The notes under the pieces are model-generated. The model was not told the DNA's origin and made no database searches. It worked only from the letters and a program-made list of their open reading frames with translations. Below, in pieces: positions 21,661-27,317 of a stretch of DNA of 27,317 nucleotides. The translations under genes and the position numbers were made by a program. The stretch comes from Reyranella sp. (GTDB taxonomy: Bacteria > Pseudomonadota > Alphaproteobacteria > Reyranellales > Reyranellaceae): NCBI GenBank assembly GCA_030679805.1, contig JAUXST010000300.1, positions 1 to 27,317 of the forward strand, in the 5' to 3' direction. Within the stretch, counting starts at the first letter, position 1; the number at the start of each line of letters is the position of its first letter.

Positions 21661-22500
21661 ATGGCCGACGAAACCAAATCGGGATCGGATTGGTCACCGG
21701 AAGAGGTCAGGCTGATTGTCGAAGACTATTTTGAAATGCTTCGCGGCGAACAGGCCGGTCACATCTACAACAAGACCGAACATCGCCGAAACTTGATGGA
21801 ACATATCGGCCGCAACAAAGGGTCTGTTGAGTTCAAGCATCAGAACATCTCGGCCGTTCTCAGCGAACTCGGCCTTCCGTGGATCAAGGGATACAAGCCA
21901 CGCCACAACTACCAAGGCGCGCTCCTGGATGCGATCTCCGACTATCTCTCGAAGAACCCCGATCCAATACCTTTCGTGCCGCGACCTATCGTCGGCCTGG
22001 CCGAAGCCCCCGAACTCTATCTCGGGCCGGCTCCCTCGCCTCAAGGCGTAGATTTGAAAAGGCCGCACGCTCTAGAAAGGCTGATCCGAAAATTTGATCC
22101 TGCCGCCCGCGATCAACTTAATCGCGCTCTGGGTCGCGCTGGCGAAGAACGCATCTTTGAATACGAGCGTCGGACGCTCGCCAAACTCGACCGGCCGGAC
22201 CTTGCGCGAAAAGTCCGATGGATATCCCAGGAAGAAGGCGACGGCGCCGGTTACGACATCTGCTCGTTCGATCCGTCTGGCGCAGAAAGACTAATCGAAG
22301 TGAAAACCACGCGCGGCAGCAGCACCACGCCATTTTATCTGACGCGAAATGAGAACGATGTAGCTGAAGAGCGTCCGGATGCCTTCCGCCTTTACCGACT
22401 GTACGAATTTTCGAAGCAGCCCGGCCTATTCACATTGGCACCGCCACTTGAAGCGGTACTACGGCTAGAACCTCTTACGTTTCGCGCATCTCTCAAGTAG
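21661..22500 (+). CDS. DUF3883 nuclease-like protein with McrA-like N-terminal region
   Basis: The 279-residue protein has two parts. Residues 11-95 (WSPEEVRLIVEDYFEML, YNKTEHRRNLMEHI, GSVEFKHQNISAVLSELGLPWIKGYKPRHNYQ) resemble the N-terminal head region seen on ScoMcrA-type modification-dependent nucleases and their relatives. Residues 157-250 carry DUF3883, with GRAGEERIFEYER, GYDICSFDPSGAERLIEVKTT and FYLTRNE. Glu162, Asp199 and the ExK at 213-215 form a PD-(D/E)xK-like set, so nuclease activity is plausible. Composition is more AT-rich than the chromosomal genes around it. It follows vapC by 11 bp with GTGAGG upstream. Role in restriction or defence is inferred. Confidence 0.78.
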   Translation: MADETKSGSDWSPEEVRLIVEDYFEMLRGEQAGHIYNKTEHRRNLMEHIGRNKGSVEFKHQNISAVLSELGLPWIKGYKPRHNYQGALLDAISDYLSKNPDPIPFVPRPIVGLAEAPELYLGPAPSPQGVDLKRPHALERLIRKFDPAARDQLNRALGRAGEERIFEYERRTLAKLDRPDLARKVRWISQEEGDGAGYDICSFDPSGAERLIEVKTTRGSSTTPFYLTRNENDVAEERPDAFRLYRLYEFSKQPGLFTLAPPLEAVLRLEPLTFRASLK

Positions 22501-22682
22501 TAGACTCTCCTCATCCGATTTCAGACGGCCCGCTTGATCTCTCGCAAGGTTGCAGACAGGTCCCGTCGGGCAAACTATCGTTGAAATGGCTTCCCCGAGG
22601 CGTCGATCCCGACAAGGCCGGTGATGTAGCGGACATGGGCGCAATCCTTGCCATCACTGACAGGAAGGCGTGAGGGCGGCGC

Positions 22683-23423
22683 ATGCGCATTGCCCTCATG
22701 GCCGATATCCATGCCAACCGCGAGGCGTTCGAGGCCTGCCTCGTCCATGCGCGCCGCCACGGCGCCGAGCGTCACGTCTTTCTCGGCGATCATGTCGGCT
22801 ACAACGCCGACCCGGCCTGGACCCTCGCCACGATCATGGATCTGGTCGGCAAGGGCGCGGTGGCGCTGCGCGGCAACCACGATCGCGCCATCGCCGAACC
22901 CTCCGAGCGCATGACCCCCGACGCCGCCGTCGCCATCGCCTGGACGCGCGGCCAGCTCGGCGACGGCGCGCGACGTTTCCTCGAGGAGCTGCCACTGCAG
23001 ATCGAAGAGGAGGACCGGCTCTACGTCCATGCCGAGGTGCCGGCAGGCCTGCGTTGGCGCTACGTCTTGGGCGCCGGCGATGCCGAGCGCTGCCTGAAAG
23101 CCACGACGGCAAAATATGCCTTCTGCGGCCATGTCCATCTGCCGGCGCTCTACGGTGTGGCGCCGCTCGGGCGTACCGCGACTTTCCGGCCGCCGGACGG
23201 CGTCGCCGTGGAGCTGACGGCCCGGCGGCACTGGTTCGCGGTGCTGGGTTCGGTCGGCCAGCCGCGCGACGGCAATCCAGCGGCGGCCTATTCCATGCTC
23301 GACACCGCCCGCCGCGAACTCACCTGCCATCGCGTGCCCTACGACATCGCCGCCACGGCCGACAAGATCCGCCGCGTCGGCCTGCCCGAGGCACTGGCCC
23401 GGCGCCTCGCGCGGGGCCTCTGA
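22683..23423 (+). CDS. Calcineurin-like metallophosphoesterase
   Basis: The 246-residue phosphoesterase has the metal-binding signatures in order: MADIHAN (Asp8, His10), FLGDHVGY at about 33-40, RGNHD at about 62-66, VHAEV at about 117-121 and FCGHVH at about 146-151. This is the YfcE/apaH-like group, which hydrolyses phosphodiesters or phosphoproteins with two metal ions. Metal centre residues look complete. Its stop is 2 bp before the kinase-UspA gene, so the two are translated together. A phosphatase beside a Ser/Thr kinase suggests opposing actions, but a nucleotide substrate is equally possible. The 182 bp upstream (22501-22682) hold no gene that I can support. Confidence 0.88.
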   Translation: MRIALMADIHANREAFEACLVHARRHGAERHVFLGDHVGYNADPAWTLATIMDLVGKGAVALRGNHDRAIAEPSERMTPDAAVAIAWTRGQLGDGARRFLEELPLQIEEEDRLYVHAEVPAGLRWRYVLGAGDAERCLKATTAKYAFCGHVHLPALYGVAPLGRTATFRPPDGVAVELTARRHWFAVLGSVGQPRDGNPAAAYSMLDTARRELTCHRVPYDIAATADKIRRVGLPEALARRLARGL

Positions 23424-23425
23424 CC

Positions 23426-24832
23426 ATGGCCGGCATTCGGCTGCAGCCCGGCGAGGAGATCGACGGTTTCACCATCGGCCAGCGCCTCCATGTCGGCGGC
23501 ATGGCGACGCTGTGGGAAGCGACGCATCCCGACCATGCGATTCCCCTGGTGATGAAGGCGCCGCTGCTCAACGAGGGCGAGGATCCGGCCGCGATCGTGA
23601 GCTTCGAGATGGAGCAGATGCTCCTGCCGCGCCTCTCCGGCCCGCATGTGCCGAAGTTCATCGCCGCCGGAGATTTCGAAATCCGGCCCTACATCGTCAT
23701 GGAGCGCCTGTCAGGTAAGTCCCTGGTCTCGCGCCTTGCCGATCTGCCACTGCCGCCCGTCGAAGTCGCTGAGCTCGGCGCCCGCATCGCGCTCGCGCTC
23801 GAGGACCTGCATCGCCAGAACGTCGTCCATCTCGACGTAAAACCCTCGAACGTCATGTTCCGTCCCGACGGCGCGGCCGCGCTGATCGACTTCGGCCTGT
23901 CGCGCCATAGCCAGCTACCCGACCTGATGGAGGAGGAGTTCCGCGTGCCCTACGGCACGGCGCCCTACATGGCGCCGGAGCAGGTGATGGGCAATCGCCG
24001 CGAGCCGCGCTCCGACCTCTTCGCGCTGGGTGTTCTGCTGTATTTCCTCGCCACCGACGTGCTGCCATTCGGCGACCCAGTGGGGCTGCGAGCGCTCAAG
24101 CGACGGATCTGGCGCGATCCCGTCCCACCGCGCCGCCCGCGGCCCGATCTACCGCCGTGGCTGCAGGAGACGATCCTGCGTTGCCTCGAGGTCGACCCGG
24201 CGCGGCGCTATCCCACGGCAACGCAACTCGCCTTTGACCTGCAGCATGCCGACCAGATCGCCCTGACGGCGCGCGCCGAGCGCATGGAACGTGACTCGTT
24301 CCTCACCGTCCTGAATCGACGCTTCAACCTCGGCACTGTGTCCGTCGACCTGTTCGGCAGTCCAACCGCCAGACAGGCAGCAGACGCCCCGATCGTTGCA
24401 GTTGCCATCGACTTCGAACACACACCGCCCGAACTCGCTCAGGCCCTGCGCACGGCGGCCGGCCAGGTCCTGGCGACGCTGCCCGGCGCGCGTCTTGCCT
24501 GTCTCAATGTGCTCGTGCCCAGCCTGATGTCGATCGACAGTTCACTCGATGCCGACGGCCGCAACAAACATGTCACACGGTTGATCGACCTGAAACATTG
24601 GGCGGTCGCGCTAGGTCTCGCCGAGGGCCGCATAACCTTCCACGTCCTTGAAGGACGCGGTGCCGCCGACGCAATCCTCGACCATGTCCGCGCCAATCGG
24701 GTCGATCACGTCATCCTGGGCGCGCGGGCCGATTCGCGGATGCGCAGCCTTCTGGGCAGCGTTTCAGCCGAGGTCGCGGCGCATGCGCCCTGCAGCGTGA
24801 CGGTGGTCCGCCCACGACACCACGGGGCTTGA
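23426..24832 (+). CDS. Ser/Thr protein kinase fused to a UspA domain
   Basis: The 468-residue protein has an N-terminal Hanks-type kinase: glycine loop near 18-30, Lys44 in VMKAP, Glu63 in the C-helix, HLDVKPSN at 135-142 with catalytic Asp137, DFG at 155-157 and APE at 183-185. The Arg normally before the catalytic Asp is Leu (HLD), so it is a non-RD kinase, not expected to need activation-loop phosphorylation. From about 325 to 466 lies a universal-stress-protein domain: ILGARADSRMRSLLGSVSAEVAAHAPCSVTVVRP carries the GxxG-x9-GS ATP-binding motif. No membrane helix is present. Translation starts 2 bp after the phosphoesterase stop. It is likely a cytosolic stress sensor. Confidence 0.92.
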   Translation: MAGIRLQPGEEIDGFTIGQRLHVGGMATLWEATHPDHAIPLVMKAPLLNEGEDPAAIVSFEMEQMLLPRLSGPHVPKFIAAGDFEIRPYIVMERLSGKSLVSRLADLPLPPVEVAELGARIALALEDLHRQNVVHLDVKPSNVMFRPDGAAALIDFGLSRHSQLPDLMEEEFRVPYGTAPYMAPEQVMGNRREPRSDLFALGVLLYFLATDVLPFGDPVGLRALKRRIWRDPVPPRRPRPDLPPWLQETILRCLEVDPARRYPTATQLAFDLQHADQIALTARAERMERDSFLTVLNRRFNLGTVSVDLFGSPTARQAADAPIVAVAIDFEHTPPELAQALRTAAGQVLATLPGARLACLNVLVPSLMSIDSSLDADGRNKHVTRLIDLKHWAVALGLAEGRITFHVLEGRGAADAILDHVRANRVDHVILGARADSRMRSLLGSVSAEVAAHAPCSVTVVRPRHHGA

Positions 24833-24882
24833 TTCGGCCGGCCGGTTTCGTCAGCGTGCGGCGCCAACGCCGCGAGGATGCC

Positions 24883-25512
24883 ATGCCCGACACGATCGCC
24901 CCGCATACCGTTGCCTCAATTGCCGATCTGGAAGCGCTCTACGGCCAGCCCGGTGAGACCTCGACCGTGAAGGAAGTGGCGCGGATCACGCCGCACTACC
25001 GCGCCTATATCGAGGCTTCGCCCTTCGCGTCGCTCGCGACCTCGGGGCCGGAGGGACTCGACTGTTCGCCGCGCGGCGACAGGCCGGGCTTCGTGCGCAT
25101 CCACGACGAGAGGACGCTGATGCTGCCCGACCGGCGCGGCAACAACCGCATCGACTCGCTGCGCAACATCGTGCGCGATCCGCGCGTGGCGCTGCTGTTC
25201 CTGATCCCGGGCGTGGGCAACACGCTCAGGGTCAACGGTCGCGCCCGGCTCAGCGTCGAGCCGGCCCTGCTCGAGTCCTTCGCCGTCGAGGACAAGGCGC
25301 CGCGCTCGGTGATGGTGATGACCGTCGATGCCGTCTACTTCCAGTGCGCCCGCGCCCTGGTGCGCTCCGAGCTGTGGAACCCGGCGCGCCATGTCGACCC
25401 CATGAGCCTGCCCAGCGCCGGCCATATCCTGGCGGCGTTGAGCCAGGACCGCGTCGGCGGCGAAACCTACGACCGCGAGTGGTCGAGCCGCGCCGCCAAG
25501 ACGATGTGGTAG
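24883..25512 (+). CDS. Pyridoxamine 5'-phosphate oxidase-fold flavoprotein
   Basis: The 209-residue protein has the split-barrel PPOX fold of the MSMEG_1061-like group: FASLATSGPEGLDCSPRGDRPGFVRI near residues 49-74, LMLPDRRGNNRIDSLRNIVRDPRVALLFLIPGV near 82-114, LRVNGRARLSV, and a C-terminal FQCARALVRSELWNP segment. Members bind FMN or F420 and act as oxidoreductases; true PNP oxidase function is unlikely given its length and partners. The ATG at 24883 has GAGG five bases upstream. It lies 50 bp after the kinase gene. Confidence 0.87.
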   Translation: MPDTIAPHTVASIADLEALYGQPGETSTVKEVARITPHYRAYIEASPFASLATSGPEGLDCSPRGDRPGFVRIHDERTLMLPDRRGNNRIDSLRNIVRDPRVALLFLIPGVGNTLRVNGRARLSVEPALLESFAVEDKAPRSVMVMTVDAVYFQCARALVRSELWNPARHVDPMSLPSAGHILAALSQDRVGGETYDREWSSRAAKTMW

Positions 25513-25518
25513 CTGCCG

Positions 25519-26904
25519 TCAGGCCGCCGCCCGCACCAGGGGCCGCGCGGCCAGCGCGTCGAGAAAGCGGCGGCAATAGAGCTGGGCCGTGGTCCGGAAC
25601 ACCTTGGCCTTGAGTGCCGCATGCCGCTGCTTGCGTTCGGCGGCCGGCATCGTCAGCGCCAGGTGCATGGCGTCGGCGATGGCGTCGGGGTCGAACGGAT
25701 TGACGATCAGGGCCTCGGTGAGTTCGTGCGCGGCGCCCGCGAACCGTGACAGCACCAGGACGCCCGGATCCTCGTCGGATTGGGCGGCAACGAACTCCTT
25801 GGCGACGAGGTTCATGCCGTCGCGCAGCGGCGTCACCACGCCGATCCGCCCGAGGCGATAGAGGCCGGCCAGCGTCGCGCGCGGCGCCGCCCGCGCGCTG
25901 TAGCGCAGTGGCGTCCAGTCGAACTCGGAGAACTTGCCGTTGATCCGGCCCGCCAAGCGGTCGAGTTCGATGCGCAGCCTTCGATATTCGTCAACCTCCT
26001 CGCGCGACCGCGGGCAGATCTGCAGGAAATGGATCTTGCGGCGGTGCTCGGGATGCTTCTCGAGCAGGCGGCCGAAGGCCTCGAAGCGCTGCGGCAGACC
26101 CTTGGAATAATCCATACGGTCGACGCCGATGATGAGCGCCCGCCCGACCATGCTCTCGCCAACCCGTCGCACCAGCTTGTCGCCGGCCGCGCGCGCGGCA
26201 TCCTGGGCGAAGGCCTCGGCATCGATTCCGATCGGGTCGGCAAAGGCGCGCATGCGACGGCCGTTCAGCCGCACCCATTCGCCGTCGACCGTGGCCCCCA
26301 GCATGCGCTGCGCGCAGTCGCGGAAGTCGCGGGCATGTTCCTCGGTCTGGAAGCCGACGAGGTCGTAGGCGCAGAGATCGGCCACCAGTTCGCGCGCGAC
26401 CGGCATGGCTTCGAGCATCGAGGGCGGCACGAACGGAACATGAAGGAAGAAGCCGATAGGCCCGCGAAAGCCCTGCGCCCGCAGCATGCGGCCGAACGGG
26501 ATCAGGTGGTAGTCGTGTGCCCACACCGTGTCGTCGGGCTGCAGCACCGGCTCCAGCGATGTCGCGAAGGCCTGGTTGACCGCGAGATAGCCTTCGTAGT
26601 CCTCGCGGTGGAAATGCATCAGGCCGAGACGGAAGTGCAGCAGCGGCCACAGCGCCCCGTTGGCGAAGCCGACATAGAAGCTGCGATGCGCCTCGGGCGT
26701 GAGGTCGACCGTGGCATAGGTGACGCCCCGTGCCTCGACGAGCGACGGCTGCGCCGCAGGCTCGGCGGTGAGCCGGCCGCTCCAGCCGAACCACATCGAG
26801 CCCGGCGTCAGCAGATCGCGCAGCGCGATGGCCAGGCCACCGGCGGCCGCGCCGCGGGCCTTGGGGATCGGCACTCGATTCGAGACGATTACGAGGCGTG
26901 CCAT
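25519..26904 (-). CDS. otsA: Trehalose-6-phosphate synthase
   Basis: The 461-residue GT20 enzyme transfers glucose from UDP-glucose to glucose-6-phosphate. It shows VSNRVPIPK and GGLAIAL in the N-terminal glucose-6-phosphate loop, MWFGWSGR, VWAHDYHLIPFG (HDYHL at 130-134), GFFLHVPFVP, GVDRMDYSKGLPQRFEAF (262-270 for the core) and the C-terminal PLRDGMNLVAKEFVAAQ. These are the substrate-binding signatures of OtsA. No phosphatase (otsB) is in the window, so it may lie beyond the right edge or elsewhere. Its start lies inside the end of the upstream GH15 gene (16-bp overlap). Trehalose made this way would be an osmotic and desiccation protectant. Confidence 0.95.
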   Translation of the reverse strand: MARLVIVSNRVPIPKARGAAAGGLAIALRDLLTPGSMWFGWSGRLTAEPAAQPSLVEARGVTYATVDLTPEAHRSFYVGFANGALWPLLHFRLGLMHFHREDYEGYLAVNQAFATSLEPVLQPDDTVWAHDYHLIPFGRMLRAQGFRGPIGFFLHVPFVPPSMLEAMPVARELVADLCAYDLVGFQTEEHARDFRDCAQRMLGATVDGEWVRLNGRRMRAFADPIGIDAEAFAQDAARAAGDKLVRRVGESMVGRALIIGVDRMDYSKGLPQRFEAFGRLLEKHPEHRRKIHFLQICPRSREEVDEYRRLRIELDRLAGRINGKFSEFDWTPLRYSARAAPRATLAGLYRLGRIGVVTPLRDGMNLVAKEFVAAQSDEDPGVLVLSRFAGAAHELTEALIVNPFDPDAIADAMHLALTMPAAERKQRHAALKAKVFRTTAQLYCRRFLDALAARPLVRAAA

Positions 26905-27317
26905 AGTCCCTCCTCCCAGCTCCTCGACAGGCGCATGGCCGACAGGATCAGCCCGACTTGCGAGTAGGTTTGCGGAAAGTTGCCCCACAGCTCGCCGGTG
27001 CGGGGATCGATGTCTTCCGACAGCAGCCCGAGATGGTTGCGCCGGCCGAGCAGGTTGTTGAACAGCTCGAGCGCCTCGTCGCGCCGGCCGACGCTCGCGA
27101 GCGCGTCGATGTACCAGAAGGTGCAGAGCAGGAACGCGTTGGACGGCTTGCCGAAATCGTCGGCCTCGGCATAGCGCATGACGAAGCCGTTCTTCATCAG
27201 CCGCTTGCCGACGACGTCGATCGTGGCGGAAAAGCGCGGATCGTCGGAGCGCAGCAGTCCGATCTCGGGCAGCACCAGGCTCGACGCGTCGAGCATGTCG
27301 CGGTCGAGCACGCCCGA
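26889..27317 (-). CDS. GH15 (glucoamylase/trehalase-like) enzyme, C-terminal part, cut by the right edge
   Basis: The frame is open to the window end (first complete codon TCG at 27317-27315). About 142 residues are visible, so the true start lies outside. The helical (alpha/alpha)6-barrel end of a GH15 protein is seen: MRYAEADDFGKPSNAFLLCTFWYIDALASVGRRDEALELFNNLL, then LLSEDIDPRTGELWGNFPQTYSQVGLILSAMRLS. That last motif carries the conserved Glu general base. Members cleave alpha-1,4 or trehalose-type bonds. GH15 genes are often next to otsA, and here they overlap by 16 bp. Confidence 0.88.
   Translation of the reverse strand, partial: SGVLDRDMLDASSLVLPEIGLLRSDDPRFSATIDVVGKRLMKNGFVMRYAEADDFGKPSNAFLLCTFWYIDALASVGRRDEALELFNNLLGRRNHLGLLSEDIDPRTGELWGNFPQTYSQVGLILSAMRLSRSWEEGLWHAS

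Noticed and set aside
22501..22682. Possible small gene or relic before the phosphoesterase; a minus-strand frame there ends with a protein-like tail.
   Set aside because: The frame is mostly antisense to the phosphoesterase, has no start signal, and I recognise no domain in it.

Overview
The window is high-GC DNA with the codon periodicity and gene families of a soil or aquatic alphaproteobacterium. The nearest likely type is the Reyranella / Rhodospirillales / Hyphomicrobiales group. This rests on gene content only: crotonases, family III CoA-transferase, an orphan Bug receptor, amidase, GST and MDR catabolic genes, RcnB-like and DUF3313 proteins, and a GH15-otsA pair. No rRNA, tRNA, CRISPR array, insertion sequence or prophage was seen. 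The left edge (1-570) and the toxin/nuclease block (about 20990-22500) are visibly more AT-rich than the rest and look recently acquired.

Layout. 3-569: C-terminal part of an unrecognised gene. 624-1680: GFA-type zinc protein and a shortened RraA-like protein. 1693-2247 (-): secreted RcnB-like protein with a Gly-Gln repeat. 2355-3392 (-) and 3423-4235 (+): divergent epoxide-hydrolase-like enzyme and crotonase. 4245-6912 (-): four-gene operon (small antitoxin-like ORF, crotonase, MDR oxidoreductase, GST), divergent from a TetR regulator at 7021-7608. The tetR gene is flanked by two related 18-bp dyads, one facing the operon and one in front of a DUF3313 lipoprotein (7760-8422). 8454-10702: TauE/SafE permease and amidase. 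10720-11241: BrnT/BrnA toxin-antitoxin locus whose toxin frame is cut by one TGA. 11304-14041: Vgb-like beta-propeller, cytochrome c, Bug receptor, DUF486 membrane protein. 14102-15874: GT39-type membrane glycosyltransferase. 15871-18812 (-): feoA-feoB followed by a decayed PepSY membrane gene. 18871-20983: esterase and CoA-transferase. 20998-22500: Phd/VapC toxin-antitoxin pair followed by a DUF3883 nuclease-like protein. 22683-25512: metallophosphoesterase, Ser/Thr kinase-UspA fusion, PPOX-fold protein. 25519-27317 (-): trehalose-6-phosphate synthase and the end of a GH15 enzyme.

How the genes work together. The tetR region reads as a small acyl-CoA/aromatic or xenobiotic catabolic regulon, with the regulator probably controlling both itself and its flanks. 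feoAB imports ferrous iron, and the PepSY gene behind it has decayed. Both toxin-antitoxin loci have a near-consensus promoter overlaid by an operator dyad, with the start codon at the expected +1, so both look leaderless and self-repressed. The most system-like cassette is phd-vapC plus the DUF3883 protein, which carries a McrA-like N-terminal region. It is a candidate small defence unit. The kinase-UspA fusion beside a phosphoesterase, followed by trehalose synthesis, suggests a stress-response neighbourhood.
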